In this document: positions 46,701 to 57,125 of the stretch, piece after piece
Layout: each line of letters starts with the position of its first letter
How positions within the stretch are numbered: the stretch's first letter is position 1
Source of the DNA: Camelus bactrianus
Taxonomy: Eukaryota > Chordata > Mammalia > Artiodactyla > Camelidae
Length of the DNA: 64,000 nucleotides
Reading direction: 5' to 3'
Assembly (NCBI RefSeq): GCF_048773025.1
Contig: NC_133544.1
Location: 9,424,001-9,488,000 of the forward strand
Program-made: the position numbers and the translations under genes
Notes under the pieces: model-generated
Seen by the model: only the letters and a program-made list of their open reading frames with translations
Told to the model about the DNA's origin: nothing
Database searches by the model: none

Positions 46701-47185
46701 TCAGTCACGGGAAATAGAGCAAACTCCACTCCGTCTCCCACCCCCAGGCCCCCCTACCCTGCAGCTGATGTTCCCCCCGCATCATTTTTCCTTCAACTGC
46801 ATCTGCTTGTTGAGTATCCTTCAGTGATGACAGAAGAAAAGCCAGGAGCCCTCGGGTGGCTGGCACCAGCCAAGTTACTGCTGTGCTGGGGGACTCTGAC
46901 TGAGGCCTCGCCCTCTCTGGGCCTTTTGCCAGCCTTCGGTCATCCAGGGCCTCCGAGTGGCTTTGAAAGTACTGACCTCACTCCCGTTTCCCGCAGGCGG
47001 TGCACCAGGCTACCCTGAAGATGGACGAGAAGGGCACGGAGGGGGCCGCGGGCTCCGGAGCGCAGACCCTGCCCATGGAGGCACCATTAAGGGTCAAGAT
47101 GAACAGAAGCTTTCTGCTGCTGATTCTCGAGAGGTTGAATAACCTGCTCTTCTTAGCAAAGATTGCTAATCCTTCTGGGAAATAA
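40729..47185 (+). CDS. SERPINA12: SERPINA12 (vaspin), four coding exons, complete
   Basis: Secreted clade-A serpin; in human it is an adipokine that inhibits kallikrein-7. Coding exons are 40729-41362, 43085-43355, 45230-45377 and 46997-47185 (634, 271, 148 and 189 nt), all with GT/AG boundaries, giving 413 residues with no stop. The start follows a good acceptor (CTAACCTCAG, exon from 40696) and the N-terminus MNPTLGLGLLLAGLLTVEG is a signal peptide matching human MNPTLGL. Matching blocks include GAQDSTL, IKQGFNF, KDLHEGFHY and ENQDRKL in exon 2, and LPDEGKMK in exon 3. An N-glycosylation sequon lies in YQGNITAIF. The hinge GTEGAAGSGA and scissile bond QTLPM-EAPL (Met378-Glu379) are conserved, so inhibition is likely retained. 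The C-terminus is one codon shorter than human between LLLI and LFL. SERPINA9 follows on the same strand. Identification is from remembered human protein sequence. Confidence 0.97.
41968..41990. repeat. (CA)n microsatellite in SERPINA12 intron
   Basis: About eleven CA units, interrupted once near the left end. Confidence 0.95.
42127..42166. repeat. A-rich tract followed by (GAA)n
   Basis: A runs broken by GG give way to about five GAA triplets. It could be the decayed tail of an insertion, but no body was recognised next to it. Confidence 0.9.
43356..45229 (+). other. SERPINA12: SERPINA12 intron between coding exons 2 and 3
   Basis: GTAAAG donor; acceptor TTCGACTCCCTAG. It contains a minus-strand L2 relic about 43490-43760 (GGAAAACAAATCATAG, GGGGCTTCATGGAGC) and a minus-strand MIR about 44740-44870 (GTGGCTCAGAGAGGTGAG, GGATCTGAACTCAGCAC). 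The rest is unrecognised. Confidence 0.75.
45801..45996. mobile_element. 196-bp palindromic mammalian DNA element, family unassigned
   Basis: Both halves are reverse complements with roughly 75-80% identity. The outer ends are GTAGAGTGCC and GGCAACTCTAC. The inner arms are perfect for 13 bp: TAAGTATATCCCA at 45886-45898 and TGGGATATACTTA at 45908-45920 around a 9-base loop. The element resembles a common palindromic interspersed repeat of placental genomes (inner arm close to TTTATCTGAAATTCAAATTT), probably a non-autonomous DNA transposon. I cannot name the family securely. Confidence 0.7.
46065..46080 (+). promoter_or_regulatory. CTCF-like site in last SERPINA12 intron
   Basis: CCAGTAGGGGGCAGCA matches the CTCF core CCASYAGRKGGCRS at every constrained position. 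It lies 917 bp before the last coding exon. Binding is an inference from motif alone. Confidence 0.6.
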
Positions 47186-47461
47186 GGGGACATCTGGCTT
47201 GCTGCAGACCTCCACCAGGGCCTGGGGTGGAATATGTTTTGTCTCCCTGGGTTTGAGACCACAGGGACTTTCTCATCTAATCTCCCTTAATCATAAGCTC
47301 CCAAGCCACTGCCCAAGCAGGCAGCACCACCGGCTCTCAGGGCTTCTGTGCGCCATTCTTCTCCCTTGGCCCCCTCTCTGCCCACTCAAATGTCAGACAC
47401 CCCACCCCTACCCACTTGATGGAGATCTCTCTCCCTGGCAGGCAGAAGGGCTTTGTGATTT

Positions 47462-47467
47462 AATAAA
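47462..47467 (+). terminator. SERPINA12: SERPINA12 poly(A) signal
   Basis: AATAAA lies 277 nt past the stop codon, followed by a GT-rich stretch (GTCTGCTGACTGTCAGTGG) suited to the downstream cleavage element. The 3' UTR would be about 300 nt. Confidence 0.7.
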
Positions 47468-47519
47468 CAACACCCCCAAGGTCTGCTGACTGTCAGTGGA
47501 TAATTTGGGAAAGCTGTGA

Positions 47520-47650
47520 GCCAAGGAGAGTACCTGGGGCTCCTAGTGGGAGAGACTTGGGTTCAAATCTTAGAAACCAAGTGTTTGGGAAAGCCATACC
47601 CTCTCTGGGACTCTAGTTCCCTATAGAAATAGACAAAGATTCAGGACATG
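47520..47650 (+). mobile_element. MIR SINE fragment
   Basis: GAGACTTGGGTTCAAATCTT, GGAAAGCCATACCCTCTC and GGGACTCTAGTTCCCTATAG are in MIR order. Confidence 0.55.
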
Positions 47651-48026
47651 AATACCACACACCGGGGAGAGTCAGGACATGAGTGATGCTCCCTCACACC
47701 GGGGCTCTGAGGAAACTAGCCTTGGCCTTGGGTCTTTGGCAGGTACGTTACACAGATACCTACCCTCCAGCGTCCACGTGGGAGCTCTGAGCTCAGCTAA
47801 GCATCAAGGCGGATGGCAAAATGGAAGTGGGCTACTCCAGCGTTAGACGGATGCAACCTAGAATAGCGGCCACCAGGACTCAATGCCAGGTTTTCTGCCT
47901 CCAGAGTCACTATTTTGGGCACAAAATGAAGAGCCTGGCATTTGAACCGTCAGCAACTTGGTTGAAGAGTGAATGGGGTCTCTGAGCCTGTCCCAGAAAG
48001 CATGGCCCTGCAGGGTCTGCCTGTGA

Positions 48027-48040
48027 CCACCAGGGGGCAC
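48027..48040 (+). promoter_or_regulatory. CTCF-like site 3' of SERPINA12
   Basis: CCACCAGGGGGCAC is a near-ideal CTCF core in the same orientation as the site at 46065. It lies 842 bp past the SERPINA12 stop. Confidence 0.6.
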
Positions 48041-48259
48041 CAGTGTTCACAGGGCTGAGATTACACGTGTGGGTCTTCTTTAAGTACCTGGATTCCTTTG
48101 CCTCCTGCTGTGAATTGCCTGTGCTAATGGGTAAGGTGTTTTGGGAGGAGGGGATCTTCAGTGGCTTGGCCCTAAGAAGCCCTACCTGGCACCAACTGCC
48201 ATCCCCTGGATGTGCCTAGCAACTCACAGCTCAGTGTGCCTTTTTTGTTCTGGTCACAG

Positions 48260-48960
48260 CTACCCCATGGGCAGCCAGAATGGACATTCATATGACAGAT
48301 GTGGAAAGTGAGGCTCAGAGAGGTGAAGTGACTCCCCTGTGTCCTCGTGGTTAGCCACAGTCAGCACACAGCGGTAGCATCTGTTTTGGGGCAGGAAGGG
48401 AGGCATTCTACATAGACCTGGGGGCCCGCTAGTCGTTCCTCAGCTCCACTCCAAGGTAAGAGAGCTGCCCTGTCCACTTTAGCAGGTGTGTATTCAGTAA
48501 GTGCTTCCTTCTCCACCTTCTCCATCCTAGGCACCCTCAGGGCCCCGGAGACCCCACCCCGACACTGGTGGTGGGGAAGGCAGCCTGGAGAGGGGTAAGG
48601 CTGGTAGAGGATGCTAAGTGCTAAGATCGGGGAGCACCAGAGTGAGTAACCCGTCTTTGAGAGGTGGAGGAGGGCAAGAAGATTGATACCCTGCGCCAAG
48701 GACACAGATATGGGAGCAGAAGACTGGGAACCCCTGTAGAGCACTTTGCAGACCATCACCACTTCCGTGGCACCAGCCTTGGGGGTGGGAGGACAACCAG
48801 ATGAACACAGGAACCCTCAGGAGGCAGCTCAGATCCACAACATATGCCACTGGGGACATGGGACAAGCGGGTAAACCACTTAGTAGCTGGATGACTTGGG
48901 CATGTCATTTAAAGCCTCTGAGCCTCAGTGCCCTCTCATTTGTTAAAAGGTGCTATCCTC
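48260..48960. mobile_element. Two MIR SINE fragments flanking unrecognised DNA
   Basis: A minus-strand MIR at about 48260-48370 (GTGGAAAGTGAGGCTCAGAG) and a plus-strand MIR at about 48850-48960 (CACTTAGTAGCTGGATGACT, CTCTGAGCCTCAGTGCCCTC). The stretch between shows nothing recognised. Confidence 0.6.
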
Positions 48961-48999
48961 GCTACCAGGCGTGCTTGCCTCCTGCCTAACAAGCTCCTA

Positions 49000-49400
49000 C
49001 TCATCCTTCAGTGCCCAGTCCATTATGACCTCTTTATGAAATGTTCTCTTCCTTTCCAGCATCTTTCCTAGCAGCCCTTCAATAAAGCACTCATCTCCAT
49101 GCATTGTGATGGCTCCTGGATCTAAATTTTCCCTGCAATCAATTTTGTTTTAAACAATGACTTATGGGGCAGCAACTCCTGGGCTAGTACAAACAGACCT
49201 GACCCTTGCCTTAATGGAGTTAATATCCAGTGGGGGAAAGAGCCATGAATCGAATAACAATGCACATAAATTTATGATCGCAAGCGCCAGTGAACACGAT
49301 GAAAGGCAGTTACGAGCGCTTTGAGAGTGTATAACAGGGGGGTCTGACCCAGGCTGGGGGCTCCAGCAAGGCTTCCCTGAGGACAAGACAACTGCGAAAA
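49000..49400. mobile_element. Two L2 LINE fragments in opposite orientation
   Basis: Plus orientation at about 49000-49120 (CTCATCCTTCAGTGCCCAG, CTAGCAGCCCTTCAATAAAG) and minus at about 49160-49400 (GACCTGACCCTTGCCTTAAT, GGAGTTAATATCCAGTGGGG, CAGGCTGGGGGCTCCAGC). Confidence 0.55.
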
Positions 49401-50479
49401 GCTCTGAACTCTGGGAGCATATCTGTTTTTGAATTGTAGCTATTAATTAAAACTGCATATGAGTGTGTATTTCCTTGTGTATTTAATAATACATAAAACA
49501 TTGGTGGTCTTTCCAGTAGAAATTAAGCTTAATCTCTAGTGCTTTATTCATCTTCCTTTTAACTAACTTTATTCTAAAATGACTGTCACACTTCTAAAAT
49601 ATTTGTCTACATGATTTCCTACCTTCACAGCCATATTTTCATTCTCCACTACAGAAGTAAATTCTATTTGGGAAAAAGGGGGAGGAAGCTGGGGTGGGGA
49701 GAAGAGCAAAACTGTACCAAGCGGAGGGAACAGTATGTGCAAAGGCCTGGGGGTGGGAAGGTGGCATGGACAGGGAACTGAAATAAGGTTAATATGACAG
49801 AACAACAAAATAAGGCAGGAGGAAGTAGGCAGTGAGGCTGGAGAGGTAGGTTGGGGCTTCATGGGTCACGGAGAGAATGCTGGTCTTTAACTGAAGGACT
49901 CGGGGGCCCTTTAGCAGGAGTTTAATTGGAGGGTGACCCAGACAAACTTGTGTGTTGTAAGTGTCCCTATGGCTGCAGACTGGGTGTCCCTGTGCCCGCA
50001 GTGCCCAGGCCAGTGCATGTCGTGGAGAACGTTCAGTGTTTGCTTAAAAGACAGTCTGCCCAGCAATCACCCCTGTTCCAGACCCGGCCAGCCCCCTCCA
50101 GGCTCGCCTTCCCTCTGGAAGGAAGGGCCACATGCCTTAGCCTGGCAGCCCCGACGCGGGGATGGGCCAAGCCTGCTGCTTCCCGTGGGTCTGCAGAACA
50201 CCCCCTCTGCGGGGCGCCTCCCTGCTCCTGCCACCCCACTCCGCCCTGTGCTTCCTCGGTTCCCCTCCCACCAGTTCCTCTCACCATGTTCCTCATCCTT
50301 CCAGAAAAGGCTGACTCTTACTTCTTCTAAGAAGCCTGATCCGGCCATGTGTTTGTGGCCTGACGGACCTCATGGGCGAGTGAATCGAGTTGACTTTGAT
50401 GTCACCAGCACTGACTAGACGCCTCTCAGGGGTCTGGCGCTGCATGGGTGCTTACACTAGCCCCCCCGACACCCCAACC
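49401..50479. other. Intergenic DNA, no gene recognised
   Basis: Overlapping frames of up to 161 codons near 49.93-50.42 kb occur on both strands without known domains and without a plausible exon structure. They are taken as chance frames in GC-rich DNA. Confidence 0.5.
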
Positions 50480-50600
50480 CTTCACGAGAGTGTGGCCATT
50501 CCATTTTATGGACGAGAAAGCTGAGGTCCAAGAAGATCATTAATTTGCTCCAAATCCCACAGCTGGAAAGCCGCAGAGCCGGGACTCATTGGGACCTCGT
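50480..50600 (-). mobile_element. MIR SINE fragment
   Basis: CCATTTTATGGACGAGAAAG, CTGAGGTCCAAGAAGATC, CCCACAGCTGGAAAGCCGC and CCGGGACTCATTGGGACC follow the reversed MIR core. Confidence 0.65.
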
Positions 50601-50604
50601 CCAT

Positions 50605-50790
50605 CCATCCATTCAGTAAATATTTGCCGAGTGTCCAGTCTGTGCCAGAGACCAGGGCTGGAGACACATCAGAACTCATTGTCCTTGTGGGGCTTCCAGG
50701 CTAGGAGACAGAGGCAAGTAATAAACAATGGGGTAATAAATAAGTAAATAAGAACACGAGGTAATGCAGGTAAGGGTGACTGGAGGGACT
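50605..50790 (-). mobile_element. L2 LINE 3'-end fragment
   Basis: CATTCAGTAAATATTTGCCG, CCAGTCTGTGCCAGAGACC, CATTGTCCTTGTGGGGCTTC and GGCAAGTAATAAACAATGGG are the reversed L2 3' end. Confidence 0.75.
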
Positions 50791-52149
50791 AGTGGTGCAG
50801 GTGGTGGTCAGGTCAACCTCTTTGAGAAAGTGGTACCCCAGGGATTCTGCTCCCCCTGGTCTCTGATGCACAGTCAGCCTCCAGAGTCTTCCAGCCCAGG
50901 AGATGCCCACAAGTGGGTGTACTTGAAGACAGAAGAGGGGTGAGCCTCTGCCCAGAATGCAAGTGCCCAACATCACAGTCCCACGGTAGGAAGGCCCCCT
51001 GGTCGTGATCCAACTTGACCTTCCTTCCATGTAATGCGGAAAGCCTTTGTGTGGCTTCCGAGCAGTTGGCTTCTCAAGCACACGTAGGGTGCCAGGAGGC
51101 TGGTTTCTTGTCTGCCCAGGCTGAGGTCATTTGTGCGGTCATAGACCAGAAGTGACAGGCTGGGGTGCTGGCGAGGACAATCACAGGTGAGAAGTCCTGC
51201 TTCCTGGCCCTGCTCTTCCCGCACGCGGACTCTGTGGCTCAGGCAAATACTTTCTTCCTGGGCCTCCATTCCCCATTTGTGCCATACTGGGGGTGTGGTG
51301 GCCCAGGATGGTTCCCCAACACCCTTCTATCTCAGACAGTACTTTGACACTGGTATTGAAAGTGATAGGACTGATTTCAAAGGTTTTCTGCATGTTCATT
51401 CTCCCACCCATTCATTTAGTCAACAGATATTTTTCTGAGCATTTGAATCTGTGCCAGACAGAGTGCAGTGTGGAAAAGCCAGGCGAGAGCTTAAGGTGTG
51501 GTGGCCGGCTTCCTCTGGTTCCGGCCCAGCCGGGAGAGCAAATCCCACCCTACTGGGCCACCACATCAGTGATCAGATGTGACAGTAAGAGTCCAAGGCC
51601 AAGGTACCCTTTCTCTGTGAAGCTTTCCATCTCCCCTCAATTTCCCAGACTTCATTCGTTCCTGAATCACTTTTATGATGGTGGCTGAATTCACATTTTC
51701 TTTTGTTCTGTTATTCATTCCAGATTGATCTTGAAATCTATTTGTGTTAAAAATGTTTAAACAGAAAAATTAATACCACAACCATACATAGAAAACCAAA
51801 AAAGCTTGACCCAAATAAAACTTAACTTTAAAAATACACACAGCAAAACCAAACTGGTGATCAAATTCCATCAAGACTGTTGTCTGCTGCAGCCTCTGAG
51901 CCTGAAGCCTGCTCCACCTTGTTAAAAAGGAAAGTTAGCAGCCATCCGATGGCTTTAAAGACTTGCTGGCACCAAGGAGAGACTTTCTCCTTGAGGAGAT
52001 TAGCAAGGAGACCTGGATGTTGTCCCTGTGGGGGTCAGTATCCCGGGCAGAAAGCACTTGAAACGGTTTAATCTCTGAGTTCATGGAAGTCACCTCTCTG
52101 ACTCCCCCAGTCTCAGGCCAAGGCTGGAATGTGTTTGTGACTTATGTGC
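50791..52149. other. Intergenic DNA, mostly unrecognised
   Basis: A short L2-like piece in minus orientation lies about 51400-51470 (CCATTCATTTAGTCAACAG). No exon of SERPINA9 was identified here, although a non-coding 5' exon is possible. Confidence 0.45.
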
Positions 52150-52460
52150 CTGATTGGTATTCTTGCCTCTTCTTTTTTAATGTAATTTTTAAAATTTTGA
52201 ATAATTTTAGATTTACAGGAAAGCTGTGAAGATGGTAGAGATTTTTTTTATCCCCTGCCCCCTATTTTCACTAAGTTAGCATCTTACCTGACAGCGAGAT
52301 GTCGGTCACAATTGAGGAATTAACAGTGCTACCTTACTAGTAACTGAACTTCATTCAGATTCCAACAGTTCTTCTCACTGACAACCTTTTCTCTGTTCCA
52401 GGCTCAAACCCAAGATACTGCGTTGCATTTACTGGCCTTTCACTTTAAGGGCTTTGGCAG
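52150..52460 (-). mobile_element. L1M-type LINE fragment
   Basis: AATTTTGAATAATTTTAG, TTTACAGGAAAGCTGTGAAG, CACTAAGTTAGCATCTTACC and TCATTCAGATTCCAACAG occur in the order known from old L1 3' regions read in reverse. Confidence 0.6.
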
Positions 52461-52489
52461 GGGCTTCAAGTGGCTGGAGGTTGGCCGGA

Positions 52490-52710
52490 GATCCTGGCGT
52501 CAGATGGGCTGAAGTTCAAATTCCAGCTCTGCCTTGCATTTGGTTTGTGACAACATGCAAGGCACTTAGATGCGCCAACCCTTAGTTTTTCCTCTCTGTG
52601 AGGTGGGGAGTGTCAGCGCCATCTCTCAGGGTATTTGGGGGGAATTAAATGATGTAATGCATGTGAATCTACTTTGCACCTGGTAGGCACCCATTCATGT
52701 TAGTGACGCC
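52490..52710 (+). mobile_element. MIR SINE, nearly full core
   Basis: GGCTGAAGTTCAAATTCCAG, CTCTGCCTTGCATTTGG, CTTAGTTTTTCCTCTCTGTG, GTATTTGGGGGGAATTAAAT and CTACTTTGCACCTGGTAGGC span the MIR from 5' core to its L2-like end. Confidence 0.75.
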
Positions 52711-53724
52711 TGTTAAAGGCATCCAGGGTGAGGAGGGAGGTGTACCGCGTGGGCTCCCATGAAAGATGCTTGTCGTTCCAGCACGGGGACTATTTTGGCT
52801 GTTGTTCTTCTTGGCATGTTGTGAACAAAGGACTCGCAGATTCCCGGACTAGGCTGGGGAGAGGGGCCCTCCAAGATGAAGAGCCCTTGTGGGGCAGTAA
52901 ACTATGTGTCCCATAATGTTGAAATAGTGACCTCCTTGCCAGAACCAACCAGAAACAAATGAACAGTCAGAAAAGAACCTCCTCAGGGCTTGGACATCTG
53001 TCTGGATCTTCCACGTTCCCTTTCCCATCTCAGATTCCTAAAAGCCAGGCGACCATCCAGGCAGGCTAAGAAATGAGCAATGTTGTGGCAAAAGAGGTTG
53101 CTGGGGGCTCAGAGGAGCACTTCCCTGTGAGAGAGGTGCACACGCCTGCAGTGGGTAATCTTGGGTCCTTTTTGGGAGGCTTCTAAAGTGTTACTTTTGG
53201 TTAAGATGGCATTACAAGGTCAGTCTTGAGGCACCCAATCTGCTCCACAGTTAACAGCAAAGAAAGGTGAAATTTAAAAAAAATATATATATATACACAT
53301 ATAAAGAGAAAAGTATATGAAGTGATATGTTATATGAAGTGATATAAAGATCTTCATAAACCAGAAATGGGACCAAAGCATAAAGATGTGTGAGGTAGGC
53401 AAGAGACCCTATAGCCTAGAAAGAAAGGACCTGGAGAGGACAGAACATGACAGGAGAGGATCCATGGAGGAGGGGGAACTTGGAATAAGGCCCCAGCTTG
53501 ATGGGACCAGGGATGGGGAGCTGTTCCCGCTTTGTTGCAGGATTGGTCTTATGATCTGGGGAGAAACAGACCTTCACTTTCCAGGAAGCCTGAGGCCCCA
53601 GGAACTGAGGAGCTCAGATCTAGAAGTAATCTTGGAGAGCTTCTCTCTGGAACAAGGGCAGAAGTTGTGGGGGGTTGGGGGGAGCATCAGCTTTCTCCAC
53701 TCCCAAGTCTTCTCATCTTTCTCT
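52711..53724. other. Intergenic DNA with a TA-rich low-complexity patch
   Basis: At 53276-53345 a run of ATATATATATATAC leads into two close copies of a TATATGAAGTGATAT unit. A 118-codon frame at 53386-53742 has no recognised domain. Confidence 0.5.
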
Positions 53725-53822
53725 GAAAAGTCTGACTCCTGAGCTCTGGGTGGGGCCAGGGAATCTGCATTTTAGAAAGACCATAGGCTTTCCTGATGAT
53801 TAGCCAAGTTTGGAAAGCCCCA
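53725..53822 (+). mobile_element. MER5A-like DNA transposon relic
   Basis: GGTGGGGCCAGGGAATCTGC, ATTTTAGAAAGACC, CTTTCCTGATGATTAGCC and AAGTTTGGAAAGCC match the 3' half of MER5A. Confidence 0.6.
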
Positions 53823-54284
53823 TAGTCCTTCAGGTGGCCAACCTGTGTTTGACCAACTGTGTGTCGTTACAGAAGTCCCTGAGCGTGGATGAGTCAGCAG
53901 AGCCTGGCCCTCAGGGCTCCCACCTTCCCTCCCACTGCCCTCCCACTCCCTCCACCACCTTTATTCTTCTTCCGTCACTCCCTGCCCTGGAGGAAGCCAT
54001 GCAAGGTCCAGACTGTCTAACCAGGGAGACAGATACATAGGAAGGTAAATTGCTATGATTTGCTCAAGGTGTTTGGAAAGGGAGGGGCAGACTTTTTGTG
54101 GAATCCAGGAATACTTGGTGAGTGGGTGATTTGGAACTGGAGCTGGCAAGACGGAAAGGAGTTTGTCAAGGTGAAGAGAGTAGGGAGGGCTGTCTAGGCA
54201 GACTGAAAATCATGTGTGATCACACAGCATAGGGAAAGAAACGGCAGGGCTGTATTCATTTCCTTTTATTGTGTTTAGCCTCTT
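53823..54284. other. Intergenic DNA, nothing recognised
   Basis: No exon, RNA gene or clear repeat was recognised. Confidence 0.4.
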
Positions 54285-55390
54285 TTACTTAGGTGTAGTT
54301 TACATAGGGTAAATTACACAAACATTTCTGGCCATTATTTCTTCAACATTTTTTCTGTTCTCCTCCACCTCCTTTTTGCCTAGACTCCAATTACACATAT
54401 GTTAGGCCACTTGATTTTTGTCCCACAGGTCACTGGACCACCGTTAATTTTGCCCCGGGTTTGCTCTCTTCAGTTTGAATAATTCCTATTGCTTAGTTAT
54501 TTCTTCTACCATTTAAATTTTCTAGTAAGCCTAGCCAGTGAAGTTTTCATTTCAGAGACTGAATTTTTCACCTCTAAAGGTCAGTTTGATTTTTTTTTTA
54601 TACATTTGATTTTTCTTACATTATGTCAATGTTTTCTTATTTAAGCAGATTTAAGTAGCTGTTTTAAAGTCCTTGATGATTAATTCCATAATTTCAGTTA
54701 TGTCTGTTTCTATTGACTAATTTTTTTTCTTCTGGACATGGATCACATTTTCCTTTTTCTTAGAGCTTTTTAACAATTTTTGATTGGATGCTAGACATTG
54801 TGAATTATAGCTTTTTTTGTCTAGATTATCTTGTCATCCCTTATAGTGTGTTGACACTGGTTTTGACAGCAAACTACATTACCTGCAGAATTGCTTTTTT
54901 CTGTCAATGCATATTTTCAGATTGTGTTAGGGTGTCTAAGGGTAGCTTTAAACCAAAGTTAGTTTAGCCTGATGTCAATAGGTGACACTTTTAGGGTCTC
55001 TACTGAATGCCCCAGGTGTACAAAGAAGCCTCTTTCCTCTGGCTGGTCACAACCTAAATATCTCCCCATGGTGTGTAAACTCTGGGAACTGTTCCACTTC
55101 CATCTTCACAGTTTTTCTGTTTTTGTTTTTTTGACCAGCCTGGTGGAATTTCATTTCATGCTCACAGAGCTTAGCACTTATCTTTGGACTTCAGCTAATG
55201 CACATTTTTTGCTACAAAAATTGTAGTTCCCTTAGCTTTCCCAAGTTCGGATGCCTGTCTCCTCTGTCAGCAAGCCAACCATACTCTCATTGGGTTCCTT
55301 CCCCTGTATACAGAAAGCAGCTAGAGGCTGCAAACGGAAACAATCATCATTACTTCATTTGTGTCTCTTTGCTGCCTGTTGTCTAATGTC
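54285..55390 (-). mobile_element. L1M-type LINE 3' region, about 1.1 kb
   Basis: GTTTGAATAATTCCTATTGC, TTAGTTATTTCTTCTACC, CCAGTGAAGTTTTCATTTC, TAGCTGTTTTAAAGTCC, GATTGGATGCTAGACATTG and TTTTGACAGCAAACTAC follow an old L1 3' untranslated region in reverse, diverged throughout. The right boundary is uncertain. Confidence 0.7.
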
Positions 55391-55624
55391 TGAATTGTTT
55401 CCTACAATTTTTTAGCATCTCAATTGTTTAATATATTTTGTCAGTTTCCAAACTGTTTACAACCGTTTACAAGTCCAATGTCAGTTAATGTGTCTTGGTC
55501 AGAAGTATAAGTCAATTCATATTTGTGTAATGATCACCCTGATTAATATCCTAAAAGAGTCTCTTTTTCTCATTTATAATCAATACCACCCCTCAGAGGT
55601 AAATTGCTCTTTGAATTTTATTTC

Positions 55625-55960
55625 AATTCATTCATTCAGCAAACACTGAGCCATTATTATTGGCCAAACATTGCTGTACATGGAGAACAGATAGATAATT
55701 TCTCTGACTCATTAAATTTTCAGCCACACAAATAAACGTAAAATCATGACAATGGAAGGTGCTTTTCTAAGAAGTTAATAGTACTATAAAAAAAAATTTC
55801 ATAGGAGGAATTTTCCTTATCTGGGTAGTCAGGGAGCGCTTCCTTGAGGAAGTGATGTGAGTCAGGATCTAAACAATAAATAGGAGTTAATTAGGGGGAA
55901 AGTTTGGTGAGGGGAGTGGGGAGAACATTCCAGAAGTGGAGCACAACAAACCTTACCAGT
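55625..55960 (-). mobile_element. L2 LINE 3'-end fragment
   Basis: CAATTCATTCATTCAGCAAA, CATTGCTGTACATGGAGAAC, AGTCAGGGAGCGCTTCCTTG, GAGGAAGTGATGTGAGTCAG and AACATTCCAGAAGTGGAGC match the reversed L2 end in order. Confidence 0.75.
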
Positions 55961-57088
55961 GAGGACCATGAAAATGGTCAGAATCGCTGGACAGAGCAGT
56001 CTGAGCAAGGGTCTGAGATGGGTGATGAAGTTGGAGGCTTTGCAGGTTGGATTCAGGATCGGTGTCCACTCTGGGAAATGGGAGGCTGTGGGGACATTTA
56101 AAATAGATAAGTGATGTGTTGACACGGGGAACGAGGAAGAAGGCGGTACAAGGATGAGTCCTTGGCTTGAATTATTAGGTGAGTGGTGGCGCCACGGATG
56201 GAGATGTTGAAAGGGAGTTTCGGTTGTAACTTTCGTTGGGCGATGGTGTTTGGGAAAGAGCCTCCATCTGGTTTGGGTCGGATTGAGCCTAAGGTTCATT
56301 TGTGATATCAGAAGGAGATATCAAGTATAGGAGGTTAGATATATGGAGTTCAGAGGAAAAGCCCGGGGCTGGCGATTGAAAATAATAAGTGATTTGCATT
56401 TCTTAGTAATGAAACCGTGGGTGTAATGAGATCAGCTGGAGAGAAAGGAGCCATCAAAGCGAGGAGAGCGCCACAACCAGGCGCGGATGCTGGAGGGCTC
56501 ATTAACGCGTGAGGACGGGGAGGAGACAAGGAACCGGCGGAGGGGACAAGGAGGAGGAGCAGAGAGACAGGAGACGTCTAGGGGAACGTGGCGTTCCAGA
56601 GCCCAGGGGAGGGACGGGATAAGTGCTGAGTGTGTCAGAGGCTCCTGGGAAGTCAGGTAAGATGAAAGCCTGATAAGTTCACAGGCTGGTCCCATTTCTG
56701 TGGACCCGGGAGCCAGGCTGGAGTGGGCCAGGGAGAGAGTGGGAGGGGAGGCCATGGGTACGTGGCTCTTGTGGATGTGACGGGAAGGATGGAGATGGAG
56801 CAATAGCCAGAAGGGAACATGTTATTGTTTTTGTTGTTGGTGGTGGTTTGTCTTAATGGGCAAGACTTGAATGTATTTAAAAGTCAACAGCAAGGATCTA
56901 GTTGAGAAGTAGTGTCTAAATACAGAAGAGAGAGGTATAAGGGTCCTGAGGTGCAGATAAAGGATGGTTTTTAAAGTCTGGGGAGTGAGATTGACCTCAG
57001 AAGGACCGGGGGAGGCGGAAGAGTGCTGGGGAAAGCAGGGTACCTCTGAGGGTCTCTCTTTTATGCGAGGTAGGAGGCAAGGTTGTCT

Positions 57089-57125
<37 letters not shown>

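Larger units (their letters stand above)
45378..46996 (+). other. SERPINA12: SERPINA12 intron between coding exons 3 and 4
   Basis: GTAAGC donor and CCGTTTCCCGCAG-like acceptor. It holds a 196-bp palindromic element and a strong CTCF-like motif, listed separately. Nothing else was recognised. Confidence 0.75.

Noticed and set aside
49926-50418. Overlapping 134- and 161-codon frames
   Set aside because: Pro/Ser/Cys-rich translations of GC-rich intergenic DNA; matching antisense frames exist, no domain seen.
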